Of a stretch of 16,498 nt of DNA, positions 1-7,541 are shown piece by piece. Position 1 is the stretch's first letter; each line of letters opens with the position of its first letter. This DNA is from an uncultured Pseudomonadota bacterium (GTDB taxonomy: Bacteria; Myxococcota; UBA796): NCBI GenBank assembly GCA_913040875.1, contig CAJWHX010000021.1, forward strand, positions 1 to 16,498, read 5' to 3'. The notes under the pieces were generated by a model, which was not told the origin of the DNA, searched no databases, and was given only the letters and a program-made list of their open reading frames with translations. The translations under genes were made by a program, and so were the position numbers.

Positions 1-604
1 CATTGATCGTAGTATCAAAGAAGTTTGGATACATTGAAGGACCATGGTTCCCCCAGATCCCCATGTTCTTGACTGCACCAGCCGTAACTCCAGCCTTTCC
101 TGCAATCAAAGAGATCGCACGGTTTTCATCCAATCGAGTCATCGCAGTAAAACGCTCACGAGGAATATCTGGTGCGGAATTCATTGCAATGAGGGCATTG
201 GTGTTGCATGGATTTCCAACCACAACCACTTGAATGTCTGCGGCTGCATTGTCGTTGATGGCTTTTCCTTGTCCGGTGAAAATAGGACCGTTTGCAAGAA
301 CCAAGTCAGAACGAAGCATGCCTTTTGAACGCGGACGAGAACCAACTAGAAAGGCTTTATTGGCGTCTTTGAATGCTACATTGGGATCATCTGTTGCAAT
401 GATACCGTGTAACAGCGGGAATGCGCCATCATTCAGTTCCATAACCACACCAGCCAAACGAGCCATTGAAGGAGTGATCTCCAGTAATTGAAGGATAATG
501 GGCTGATCTTTTCCAAAGCAATCGCCTGAAGCCAATCTAAATAGCAATGCGTAACCAATATTTCCAGCTGCACCTGTGACAGCAACACGAATGGGGGATT
601 TCAT
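1..604 (-). CDS. mdh: Malate dehydrogenase, N-terminal 201 residues (cut by window edge)
   Basis: NAD-dependent malate dehydrogenase interconverts malate and oxaloacetate in the TCA cycle in the cytoplasm. The translation begins [20 protein letters not shown], a Rossmann nucleotide-binding start with GAAGNIG. Further on are the substrate-loop motif RPRSKGMLR, the coenzyme-side [12 protein letters not shown], the catalytic-Asp segment TRLDENRA and the catalytic-His segment [10 protein letters not shown]. These match the cytosolic/type 2 malate dehydrogenase family rather than lactate dehydrogenase. Only about the first 60 percent of the usual ~330 residues is present; the rest lies left of base 1. 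The ATG at 604-602 has a good ribosome site (GGAG, 5 nt spacer). It is the last visible gene of the oxidase run, 56 bp after the 85-residue protein, so co-transcription with the oxidase is plausible. Identification is confident; the operon membership is inferred. Confidence 0.95.
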   Translation of the reverse strand, partial: MKSPIRVAVTGAAGNIGYALLFRLASGDCFGKDQPIILQLLEITPSMARLAGVVMELNDGAFPLLHGIIATDDPNVAFKDANKAFLVGSRPRSKGMLRSDLVLANGPIFTGQGKAINDNAAADIQVVVVGNPCNTNALIAMNSAPDIPRERFTAMTRLDENRAISLIAGKAGVTAGAVKNMGIWGNHGPSMYPNFFDTTIN

Positions 605-660
605 AATTTCTCCAAAAATTGAACGAATGTGAAAGGACGTAAAAAAGACAGAGTCAAAGA

Positions 661-918
661 TTACAAATACCGCTTAAGTTCCTCAGAGTCTGTGATGAAA
701 TCAAACTTTTCTTTGCACCTACGACACCGAAAATCTATCCGTAAGGGACTGGCACTGATTCCAATCACCACGACCCAAAAACCAGCCCATGTTGTATAGG
801 ATCGTTCTTGAGACACTAGGTGATGATGCCTGTCATATCCGCATGAACATCTCGGCGTATCGTCTATGCCTGTAGGTTTATCAGATTTGTCTGTTGGTGT
901 CGAATGCGGAATAGACAC
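661..918 (-). CDS. Small Cys-pair protein with one hydrophobic segment, unknown function
   Basis: I do not recognise a named family. The 85-residue product starts at a GTG, only 6 bp after the stop of the subunit IV gene. It contains a [10 protein letters not shown] segment near residues 24-33, a hydrophobic stretch near residues 45-57 ([13 protein letters not shown]) and a second Cys pair, CRRC, near residue 65, followed by a charged tail. The C-x-C and C-x2-C pairs could form a four-Cys zinc ribbon or a metal (copper or zinc) site, and the His triplet adds possible ligands. The hydrophobic stretch is short for a membrane span and may simply be the protein core. Its place between oxidase subunit IV and mdh suggests a role in oxidase assembly, but this is inference. 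The ribosome site is weak, so translational coupling to the upstream gene is likely. A downstream start is possible. Confidence 0.7.
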   Translation of the reverse strand: MSIPHSTPTDKSDKPTGIDDTPRCSCGYDRHHHLVSQERSYTTWAGFWVVVIGISASPLRIDFRCRRCKEKFDFITDSEELKRYL

Positions 919-924
919 AATCGA

Positions 925-1398
925 TTAGTGACTCGAAGAATGCTCAGGCTCAACCAAACCGGACGCCCAAGTTGTCCCACCATCAATACTTACATCATAC
1001 GTATGTGGCGTCTCTGACTTTCGAACCAATACGGTTCCGGCTCGAACATGAGCCTCCGCCATATTCTGACGAAACCCGAACGTATCAGACATCTTCATCA
1101 CGTTTCCGCGACTGGACATGTCGAAGGTCGTAAAGACGAAGAATATTGACATGAACCATAACGCCGCGAGAAACAGTGCAATATTGAGCTTGGTATCATG
1201 GATTAAGTGCATAAACCAAGTGGCAACCAAAGTCGCCTTAAAAGTCGCGACTACCATTGCAACAATAATCGATATTGTCGGTGGTAAGCCCAAATATGAA
1301 ACAGCAACTGTAACGAACGTCATGAGAATTAACGTGCCAAAGACAGAAAAGTACACAACCAATGGTGTTATGTGTGGTTCATTGTGTGAATGTCCCAT
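925..1398 (-). CDS. ctaF: Cytochrome c oxidase subunit IV with extended C-terminal tail
   Basis: This is the small membrane subunit IV of a bacterial heme-copper oxidase (prokaryotic COX4 family), found in the inner membrane with subunits I-III. Three membrane spans are visible at about residues 12-35, 41-63 and 70-92. The segment FKATLVATWFMHL at about 53-65 is characteristic of the family. The N-terminus is His-rich (MGHSHNEPH). Family members usually end soon after the third span, near 95-110 residues. This one is 157 residues, with a soluble tail of about 60 residues that includes VSIDGGTTWASGLVEPE and ends in SSSH. The ATG at 1398 follows a strong AGGAG with a 7 nt spacer. It lies 24 bp after subunit III. 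The family call is confident; the role of the tail is unknown. Confidence 0.9.
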   Translation of the reverse strand: MGHSHNEPHITPLVVYFSVFGTLILMTFVTVAVSYLGLPPTISIIVAMVVATFKATLVATWFMHLIHDTKLNIALFLAALWFMSIFFVFTTFDMSSRGNVMKMSDTFGFRQNMAEAHVRAGTVLVRKSETPHTYDVSIDGGTTWASGLVEPEHSSSH

Positions 1399-1422
1399 TT
1401 CTCTACTCCTATTTTATTTTGG

Positions 1423-2172
1423 TTATGCCACTAAGTACATCAAAGGAAAGACAAAAATCCATATTAAGTCCACCAAGTGCCAGTACAATCCCACATTCTC
1501 TACAGCGGCATGGTATTCTGAATTGAACTCTCCGCGTTTGGCTCGAAGCGCCAACCACAAAATAACTCCTACACCAATGACAACGTGCAAACCGTGGGTT
1601 CCCGTAATCACAAAGTAGAGTGAAAAGAATATGTGTGGGGCACTGTTGACGTCAATCGTACCATTCGGCCGGATTGCACCAAGAATTGTTCCATCAGACC
1701 CTGTAAATACCGGCCATTCCGCAAAGCTGTAAAAGGTTCCCGGTAACGTTCCCACATGAATTTTGTGACTGTATTCAAAATACTTAATCACCAAAAACAC
1801 ACAGGCCAAACCAGCCGTCCAAAGCAACAGTTTAATCAGTTTTGCACGGTGCTTCTTGCTCTCCTCGTTTTCAACAACTGGGATCAATTGTGCCTCTCTA
1901 ACGGCCAAAGCCATCGTCAAAGATGACGTCAACAGGACGAGCGTATTCACAAATCCCATTGGTATGGAAAGCAAATTCCGCTCCTGAACCTCAGTGAATG
2001 TATCAGCATACCAATATCGCATTACGATGTACGCCATGAACAGCCCACTGAAGAAGAGCAATTCCTGCGCTAAGAATGCCCACATCCCTAACTTATGTGA
2101 GCTATTCTGCTGGTCCATTGTATGGAAGAAGAAGGCATGATAAGGCTTCTGATCTGCGTTTTCGCTACTCAT
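1423..2172 (-). CDS. ctaE: Cytochrome c oxidase subunit III
   Basis: Subunit III of the aa3/caa3 oxidase, an integral membrane protein that stabilises subunit I. The 249-residue product begins with a soluble leader and then LGMWAFLAQELLFFSGLFMA, the conserved start of the family's third helix, with its conserved Glu. About five membrane spans follow, so this is the short bacterial form lacking the first two helices of the mitochondrial protein. The late segment GTHGLHVVIGVG and the ending WHLVDLIWIFVFPLMYL are typical signatures. Between spans, near residues 140-172, there is a periplasmic loop rich in Gly and Pro (GTLPGTFYSFAEWPVF). The ATG has an AAGGGA ribosome site upstream. The gene lies 44 bp after subunit I and 24 bp before subunit IV in the same direction. 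Confidence 0.96.
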   Translation of the reverse strand: MSSENADQKPYHAFFFHTMDQQNSSHKLGMWAFLAQELLFFSGLFMAYIVMRYWYADTFTEVQERNLLSIPMGFVNTLVLLTSSLTMALAVREAQLIPVVENEESKKHRAKLIKLLLWTAGLACVFLVIKYFEYSHKIHVGTLPGTFYSFAEWPVFTGSDGTILGAIRPNGTIDVNSAPHIFFSLYFVITGTHGLHVVIGVGVILWLALRAKRGEFNSEYHAAVENVGLYWHLVDLIWIFVFPLMYLVA

Positions 2173-2216
2173 GATAATTTCCCTTTAAATGAGGCTGAAC
2201 GGATTAAACGTTGAAC

Positions 2217-3839
2217 TTACTTTGCGGCAACACGATCTTTAACATCGATGTCGTCAAACTCGTATGGACCAACTGTACATATTGGCTGATCGTGGAAGTT
2301 GTGTTCGATCGGCGGAGTCGCAGTTTCCCACTCTAACGACAATCCGTCCCACGGATTTGCCGGCGCCTTTTCACCTTTGACCAAAGAATGAATAAGGTTG
2401 AACAATACACAGAACAAAGACAAACCGAACAGAAATGAACCAATAGAAGACAACTGCATCATCTCTTCAAACTGTGGCAAATACTCGTGATAACGACGAG
2501 GCATACCGCGATGTCCCGCAATAAACTGAGGAATAAACGTCAAGTTGTACGCTACAAATGCAAAGATTGCAATGGGTACGCCAGCCTTTTCGCTAAACAT
2601 ACGACCAGTCATCTTTGGCCACCAGTGGTACATCCCTGTGATCAAAGCGAAGAGTACCCCCCCCATCATTGTATAATGGAAGTGAGCAACAACAAAGTAC
2701 GTGTCATGCAAGTGAACGTCTGTCGACAACGTTGCAAGAGGCAAACCGGTCAATCCACCAATTGTGAAAATCCACAAGAAGCCCAGTGTATACATCATCA
2801 CAGTATTCCACCGAATCTTACCTTTGTACAACGTAGCAATCCAAGAACAGACCTTAATCGCAGTCGGGACAGCAACTCCAAAAGTAATGAAGGAGAAAAT
2901 TGCACCCATGGTCTCAGATTGACCAGACAAGAACATATGGTGACCCCATACCAAGAATCCTACAGCCGCAATCGACAGTGTCGAAGCAGCAATCGCAGTA
3001 TATCCAAAGATGTGCTTACGAGAGTGAATGGTCACTGTTTCGGAAATCACGCCGAATGCTGGAAGAATCATCACATACACAACAGGGTGAGAATAAAACC
3101 AGAAGAAATGCTGGAACAGGACCGGATCTCCACCGAGTGCAGGGTCGAAGATACCAATCCCCAAGAATCTTTCTACCATGAGGAGAACAAGCGTCACGGC
3201 GATGACTGGGGTTGCAAGGATTTGGATCAAAGACGTTGCATACATTGCCCAGAGGAACAACGGCAATTTGGTCCAAGTCATACCCGGAGCCCGCATCTTG
3301 TGAATGGTGACAACAAAGTTCAGCCCTGTCAAAATCGACGAGAAACCAAGAATAAACGCACCACTCAAAGCTGTAATTACATTTGTTCCATACTTTGAAG
3401 AATACGGTGTGTAAAAGGTCCATCCCGTATCCACACCACCAAGTACCAATGTTGTTACGAAGAAGAATGCACCAAACAGATATATATGAAAGGACAGTCT
3501 ATTCAGTTTTGGAAAGGCTACATCTTTGGCTCCAAGCATCAACGGAATCAGAAAGTTTCCAAGAGAGGCGGGAATGGCTGGCACGAGAACCAAGAACACC
3601 ATGATGGCACCATGCAAGGTGAATGCCTTGTTGTAGTTAGAAGCGCTTAAGGTCGGTGCAGCATCTAAGAGTTCATACCGAACCAACATTGCAAATGATC
3701 CACCAATCAAGAAGAAACTTAAAATCGTGGCCAAATACATAATGCCGAGTCGTTTGTGATCTACTGACCAAAACCAAGATTTGAATCCAGAAGTGGCATT
3801 CAAGTAATTGGACTCGTCATGTGTAGCGTCTGCATTCAT
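2217..3839 (-). CDS. ctaD: Cytochrome c oxidase subunit I, A2-type (Tyr-Ser motif)
   Basis: The catalytic subunit reduces O2 to water at a heme a3-CuB centre and pumps protons. The 540-residue length and about twelve helices fit the family. Visible ligands are H76 and H388 (low-spin heme), H386 (heme a3), and H251, H300 and H301 (CuB), with Y255 as the cross-linked Tyr (HPVVY). The D-channel entry residues D106 and N113 and the K-channel K329 are kept. The usual Glu of the HPEVY motif is Val here (V253), and it is preceded by Y249-S250. This YSHPxVY pattern marks the A2 class known from the Rhodothermus marinus caa3 oxidase. The ATG has a strong ribosome site (GAGGA, about 5 nt spacer) and lies 21 bp after subunit II. 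A run of eight Gs at 2657-2664 encodes part of MMGGVL and stays in frame. Confidence 0.98.
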   Translation of the reverse strand: MNADATHDESNYLNATSGFKSWFWSVDHKRLGIMYLATILSFFLIGGSFAMLVRYELLDAAPTLSASNYNKAFTLHGAIMVFLVLVPAIPASLGNFLIPLMLGAKDVAFPKLNRLSFHIYLFGAFFFVTTLVLGGVDTGWTFYTPYSSKYGTNVITALSGAFILGFSSILTGLNFVVTIHKMRAPGMTWTKLPLFLWAMYATSLIQILATPVIAVTLVLLMVERFLGIGIFDPALGGDPVLFQHFFWFYSHPVVYVMILPAFGVISETVTIHSRKHIFGYTAIAASTLSIAAVGFLVWGHHMFLSGQSETMGAIFSFITFGVAVPTAIKVCSWIATLYKGKIRWNTVMMYTLGFLWIFTIGGLTGLPLATLSTDVHLHDTYFVVAHFHYTMMGGVLFALITGMYHWWPKMTGRMFSEKAGVPIAIFAFVAYNLTFIPQFIAGHRGMPRRYHEYLPQFEEMMQLSSIGSFLFGLSLFCVLFNLIHSLVKGEKAPANPWDGLSLEWETATPPIEHNFHDQPICTVGPYEFDDIDVKDRVAAK

Positions 3840-3860
3840 AGCTTTCCTCTTGTTGTAGTT

Positions 3861-5063
3861 TTAGTTTAATGTTTTGATGTATTCAATTATAGCTGCCAAA
3901 CCCGACTCTTCTTTGCCTTTACCAAACGCCTTATGTAGGTTGACCGGCATACCAGCTGGGGGATACCCTGCAACAACTTGCTTTTGTGGTTCCAAAACAG
4001 ACATTCGAATGTAGTTGTCATCTGCCACAGCAGTTGACCCATCAGCAAACTGTCTCTCTTTATTGTACAAGCCTTTCCAAGTGGGGCCAGTTCCAGGCGT
4101 TCCATCGATAGAGTGGCACCCAGCGCATCCGCCCTTACTGGTGTAATACTCACCCAGTTTGGTAACATCACCAGCATACGCGGCTTCTGCATCAAAATTG
4201 TTCTGTGCCTTCACCCAAAGTTGAAAATCACTCTGTTCCAACACAACGACCTTAGCCAACATACGAGAATGCGAATCCCCGCAGTATTCCGTACAGAAGA
4301 TTTGATGAAGACCAACTTTTACATTTTCAGGATTGCTTTCACATGTCAATTCAGGGTTGTCTTTCTTGTCTTTGGCACACTGGTCAGCAACGGCCTTCTT
4401 GACGTCCGCACCGCGACTGGTAAACAAGACTTCCGATCCAGATGGACTTGGAAGGGCGTCAGAGAACGTAAACTTGTAAGAGTAAAACAATTCTTCTTCT
4501 GCTGGCTCATACAAATCTGTTGTTTCAAACCATTGAGATGTATAACGGTTTGGAAGAACATCCTTCTTTATTCGGAAATCAGGAATGTAGAACGAGTGAA
4601 GAACATCCTGAGAAACCATTTGTAATCGAACAGCTTCTTGATTTGGCACAACCAAATTACGAGATTCAAATCCACCCAATGTTGGATAGCTAAAGTTCCA
4701 GTCCCAACGTTTTCCAACTACATTTACCTGCACTGCATCTACAGGTGAAATTGTCGACTTAACATACCCTTGAAAACCCATTACGAACATCGCAATCAGT
4801 AAGAACGACGGAAACACAGCCCAAATCAACTCTAAGGTATGATGCCCTTTCAAGTCTAAGGTCTTGTGATCAGGACCTTTGTCTTTGTACGCCACTGCGA
4901 AGTAAAACATTGCCCCCATTAAGGCAACAAAGAACACCGCACAACACCAATAAATAAAGGAGAATGTACTATCGACATCTCCAGCCAACGTCGATGCAGC
5001 TTTTGGCAAATAAAACGCAGACTCTTGCGCTGTTGCTGTTGAGATCCAATACAGAACCGTCAT
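3861..5063 (-). CDS. ctaC: Cytochrome c oxidase subunit II fused to cytochrome c (caa3-type)
   Basis: Subunit II accepts electrons at its CuA centre and passes them to subunit I; here a tethered cytochrome c probably feeds CuA. The 400-residue product has two membrane spans (about 34-58 and 77-100) and a periplasmic cupredoxin domain with CuA ligands H156, C257, E259, C261, H265 and M268 (CTEYCGDSHSRM). A cytochrome c domain at about 304-400 has a CAGCH heme site (313-317) and a likely axial Met in PAGMPV (M372). Between FETTDL (about 184) and HQIFC (about 257) there is an insert of roughly 65 residues, with two extra Cys (229 and 241), that standard subunits II lack. I chose the ATG at 5063 because a GGAG lies about 8 nt upstream and the SCO stop is only 5 bp before it. 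The reading frame stays open upstream to 5222, but that part overlaps the SCO gene. Confidence 0.96.
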   Translation of the reverse strand: MTVLYWISTATAQESAFYLPKAASTLAGDVDSTFSFIYWCCAVFFVALMGAMFYFAVAYKDKGPDHKTLDLKGHHTLELIWAVFPSFLLIAMFVMGFQGYVKSTISPVDAVQVNVVGKRWDWNFSYPTLGGFESRNLVVPNQEAVRLQMVSQDVLHSFYIPDFRIKKDVLPNRYTSQWFETTDLYEPAEEELFYSYKFTFSDALPSPSGSEVLFTSRGADVKKAVADQCAKDKKDNPELTCESNPENVKVGLHQIFCTEYCGDSHSRMLAKVVVLEQSDFQLWVKAQNNFDAEAAYAGDVTKLGEYYTSKGGCAGCHSIDGTPGTGPTWKGLYNKERQFADGSTAVADDNYIRMSVLEPQKQVVAGYPPAGMPVNLHKAFGKGKEESGLAAIIEYIKTLN

Positions 5064-5068
5064 GATAT

Positions 5069-5923
5069 TCACTCCGAAACTTGTTGGGTTTGGTGCCGTT
5101 CTCGGCGCCAAAGAGCGGTGACCATTGCACCTAAGAAAAACATTGTGACAACACCCGCCAGTCGCATTAGGCCAAATGCCGAAGCAGTGTAGCGACCCGT
5201 AGAATTGTCGTATGAGAAACAACTCAAGATGACTTTATCCACTGTAGTTCCGATTTTGCCTTCTGACGCCTCAATGAGAGCGAACTTGAAATCTCGAGCA
5301 GAATAGCTGACGCCATACAAATATCGAGAAATGGTTCCATCAGGAGAGAGAATCATAATTACAGCAGGATGTGCAAATTGCTTTGATTGCTCGTCGTATG
5401 TATAACGATATCCGACTTGATTTGCAATATCCGTAATTACTGACTGTTTTGCAACCATAAATTCCCATGAGGCATTTTGCTTGTCCAACTCTTCAAGATA
5501 GGCTCCCCGCTTTTGCGCAGCCAAAGAACTGGTTTCTTCAGGATCAATACTTAATGTTAACATTTTAAACTGATCGCCGGGTACCCAATCCATGTCTTTT
5601 AGGCCATTTAATACTGCGTTCAACTGCACAGAGCAGAGCGATGCACACGAATAATAATTCAATGTAAACACAGCGGGTTTACCATCTTTAAAGTGCTCTC
5701 CCATTGAAATACGATCCCCGAAGTGGTCCTGAACCTTCAACGTCAAATTTATTTTGTCGCCCAAATGCTCATCCACACCTGCTGAATTAGCAATGATCTC
5801 CTCAGTTGGTGTTGCTGAAGCATCTGCCGATAATAGCAGAACACAAAGGACCCAATATAGACCCCGTACACAGTATTTTTGTATGACGATGTGAAACATT
5901 GATTTTCTCGGATTGTTCAGCAT
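5069..5923 (-). CDS. SCO1/SenC copper chaperone with C-terminal membrane anchor
   Basis: SCO proteins deliver copper to, or reduce, the CuA site of oxidase subunit II on the periplasmic side. The thioredoxin-like fold carries the copper-binding pair C93-x3-C97 (YSCASLCSVQ) and the third ligand H185 (FAHPAVIM), with LSPDGTISRYLYG after it. A signal-like hydrophobic stretch spans about residues 19-37 and ends in ADASA. A second hydrophobic helix at about 249-271, followed by WRRER, should anchor the C-terminus in the membrane with the tail in the cytoplasm. As the first gene of the run, 5 bp before subunit II, it fits assembly of that subunit. The first ATG (5923) has no clear ribosome site. 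The ATG at 5899, preceded by a modest GAGAAA, would shorten the product by eight residues and is an equally good start. Confidence 0.93.
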   Translation of the reverse strand: MLNNPRKSMFHIVIQKYCVRGLYWVLCVLLLSADASATPTEEIIANSAGVDEHLGDKINLTLKVQDHFGDRISMGEHFKDGKPAVFTLNYYSCASLCSVQLNAVLNGLKDMDWVPGDQFKMLTLSIDPEETSSLAAQKRGAYLEELDKQNASWEFMVAKQSVITDIANQVGYRYTYDEQSKQFAHPAVIMILSPDGTISRYLYGVSYSARDFKFALIEASEGKIGTTVDKVILSCFSYDNSTGRYTASAFGLMRLAGVVTMFFLGAMVTALWRRERHQTQQVSE

Positions 5924-5969
5924 ACTTGAATCAAAACTATCAATCTGAATTTAACTCAGTACCCGAAAG

Positions 5970-5998
5970 GTGACCACTAAACGGTTTCGAGATATAGT
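5970..5998 (+). promoter_or_regulatory. Possible sigma-70 promoter for ctaB, leaderless arrangement
   Basis: GTGACC at 5970-5975 matches four of six bases of TTGACA. It is separated by exactly 17 bases from TATAGT at 5993-5998, which matches five of six bases of TATAAT. The expected transcription start, about seven bases on, falls at or next to the ctaB ATG at 6004. No ribosome site precedes that ATG, which fits a leaderless transcript. The 80 bp divergent spacer must also hold the promoter for the minus-strand oxidase run; I could not place that one with confidence. Confidence 0.35.
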
Positions 5999-6003
5999 TT
6001 CGC

Positions 6004-6876
6004 ATGTCTATGATTTCCGATCTGATATCTCTGACCAAACCTCGTTTGAGCGCAACGGTAATTTTCACGGCTGCTGGAGGATGGTGGTTGGCTCCAGTAG
6101 ATTCTCACTGGACGACTGGTTTTTTTGCTGTTCTGGGAACAACCCTTACCGTTTGGGCTGCAAATACCATGAACAACTATTTAGAGCGTGAAAGCGACTT
6201 GTTTATGGAACGAACAAAGAATCGTCCTCTTCCAAATAAACGCATGTCCCCAAATATAGCGCTGGCATTCGGGCTGGTATTGACAGGAATCTCTCTTCCT
6301 ATGCTGGTGGAACTCACCAATCCTTTGACAGGATTTCTGGCGGGCGTGGCATTGATTTCTTATGTGCTTGTATATACACCTTTGAAGAGAACTTCGTCGA
6401 CAAACACCCTTGTCGGAGCCTTTCCCGGCGCCCTTCCACCGTTGATGGGTTGGACTGCAGCAACCAATTCTATTGACATCGGAGGACTGTTATTGTTCTC
6501 GGTGATGATGATCTGGCAGATCCCTCATTTTCTAGCGATTGCCATCTATCGACGTGAAGAGTACGCCAAGGCCGGATTGGTCATGCTACCCGAAGTGAAA
6601 GGCTTGCAATTCACACGAGCCCAAATGCTTTTTTACACGTTTATTTTATTGCCCATCCCCCTTTTGTTATTCGTTGCAAAAACAACCAGCTGGGCAACAT
6701 TGCTCCTAGGATCTGGGTTGAGTGTGTACTGGTTTTCACAGGCTATAGACGGGTATCGAAACAAACGAGAAGACAAATGGGCTCGAAAATTTTTTGGTAC
6801 TTCTCTTCTCTATTTAATGGGGATGTTTGGAGCCATGCTGATTGACGGACTTTTGATGACGTGGAAGATCGTATGA
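6004..6876 (+). CDS. ctaB: Protoheme IX farnesyltransferase (heme O synthase)
   Basis: This membrane enzyme of the UbiA prenyltransferase superfamily adds a farnesyl group to heme B to give heme O, the precursor of heme A for the neighbouring oxidase. The 290-residue length is normal. Signatures are LTKPRLSATVIFTAAGG at the start, the first prenyl-diphosphate site NNYLERESDLFMERTKNRP (about 58-76), YTPLKRTSSTNTLVGAFPGA, and IWQIPHFLAIAIYRREEY with the second active-site region. About eight to nine hydrophobic helices are visible. The ATG at 6004 is the first in frame and no ribosome site precedes it; a second ATG follows at 6010. It diverges from the oxidase operon and its stop overlaps the next ATG (ATGA), so it is translationally coupled to the second SCO gene. 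Confidence 0.97.
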   Translation: MSMISDLISLTKPRLSATVIFTAAGGWWLAPVDSHWTTGFFAVLGTTLTVWAANTMNNYLERESDLFMERTKNRPLPNKRMSPNIALAFGLVLTGISLPMLVELTNPLTGFLAGVALISYVLVYTPLKRTSSTNTLVGAFPGALPPLMGWTAATNSIDIGGLLLFSVMMIWQIPHFLAIAIYRREEYAKAGLVMLPEVKGLQFTRAQMLFYTFILLPIPLLLFVAKTTSWATLLLGSGLSVYWFSQAIDGYRNKREDKWARKFFGTSLLYLMGMFGAMLIDGLLMTWKIV

Positions 6877-7484
6877 CAGAATCGAACTCTACAGAAGATA
6901 CCGTCGTTCGTCCGTTCATTTCTTTGTGGTGGGCATTGTATGTCTTATTTGCCATCGGCTACCCACTCTTTTCCATGCTGACGGAGGTTCATCCACCACC
7001 TTACATGGGACAGGTGGAGCCTTTCGTACTCATCAAGCAAGATGGAGAGCCCATGCATTTTGGCAAAGACGACCGGCCCTCTATTGTCAATTTCATCTAC
7101 ACGCGATGTCCAGATATATGCCCCTTGTTGACAGCAAAGATGTCGGAATTGCAAAAGCGCATTCCGGCTGAAGATGCGTTGCTCCTTTCCATCTCGGTCG
7201 ATCCAAACTATGATACTCCGGCAGTACTTCTCGATTACGGTACGAAGTTTGATGCTGATTTTACACGCTGGCACTTTTTAACGGGAGAAGAGCCGCAGAC
7301 TCGAGCAGTCGTCGCATCTTTTCAAACCATTTTCGAACACGCATCACAATCCAGTGATACTCATCCAAACATATTACACAGTGAACAGTTCATTCTGGTC
7401 GACACATTTGGAGAAATCCGCGGGTTCTTTGATGATAGTCCAGAAGGATTAAACGATTTAATGCGGGCCATCGATGGTCTATAA
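6873..7484 (+). CDS. Second SCO1/SenC-family protein, N-terminally anchored
   Basis: A 203-residue thioredoxin-fold copper chaperone with one N-terminal membrane span (about 15-37). The copper ligands are C79-x3-C83 (YTRCPDICPL) and H169 (HSEQFILVDTFGEIRGFF). ISVDPNYDTP and WHFLTGEE are typical of the family. Unlike the SCO protein of the divergent operon it has no C-terminal helix. I chose the ATG at 6873, which overlaps the ctaB stop as ATGA and has GGAAG five bases upstream; a GTG at 6861 would add four residues. Two SCO paralogs flank the oxidase and heme genes, so they may serve different copper sites or separate thiol-reduction and copper-loading steps. No Cox11/CtaG-type CuB chaperone is visible in the window. 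Confidence 0.94.
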   Translation: MTESNSTEDTVVRPFISLWWALYVLFAIGYPLFSMLTEVHPPPYMGQVEPFVLIKQDGEPMHFGKDDRPSIVNFIYTRCPDICPLLTAKMSELQKRIPAEDALLLSISVDPNYDTPAVLLDYGTKFDADFTRWHFLTGEEPQTRAVVASFQTIFEHASQSSDTHPNILHSEQFILVDTFGEIRGFFDDSPEGLNDLMRAIDGL

Positions 7485-7500
7485 TTCTGTTATCATTGCT

Positions 7501-7511
7501 TGTGATACACT
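7501..7511 (+). promoter_or_regulatory. Possible extended -10 promoter element (TGTGATACACT)
   Basis: TG-A-TACACT at 7503-7511 resembles an extended -10 (TGnTATAAT); no convincing -35 lies at the usual distance. It falls in the 57 bp gap before the GT-C-like gene. The same 9-mer TGTGATACA occurs at 14674-14682, again exactly 41 bases before a start codon, which is the main reason for listing it. Chance is a real alternative. Confidence 0.25.
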
Positions 7512-7541
7512 CGGTTTCAATTAATCAACACACCAATCATT

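Noticed and set aside
1118..1618. Plus-strand open frame across subunits III and IV
   Set aside because: It is antisense to two confident oxidase genes and has no recognisable motif.
2657..2664. Run of eight G on the coding strand in ctaD, a possible slippage or error site
   Set aside because: The frame continues correctly through the conserved MMGGVL motif, so there is no sign of a frameshift.
2487..3398. Long open frame (303 codons) on the plus strand opposite subunit I
   Set aside because: It lies wholly antisense to a clear ctaD gene, and its translation is rich in Arg, His and Cys with no fold-like pattern. It is a shadow of codon use in the real gene.
5064..5222. N-terminal extension of subunit II to 5222
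   Set aside because: It overlaps the SCO coding region in another frame and gives a Cys/Arg-rich sequence unlike the family. The ATG at 5063 has a good ribosome site.
7480..7485. TATAAT at the end of the second SCO gene as a promoter -10
   Set aside because: It overlaps the stop codon by composition and has no -35 at 16-18 bases.
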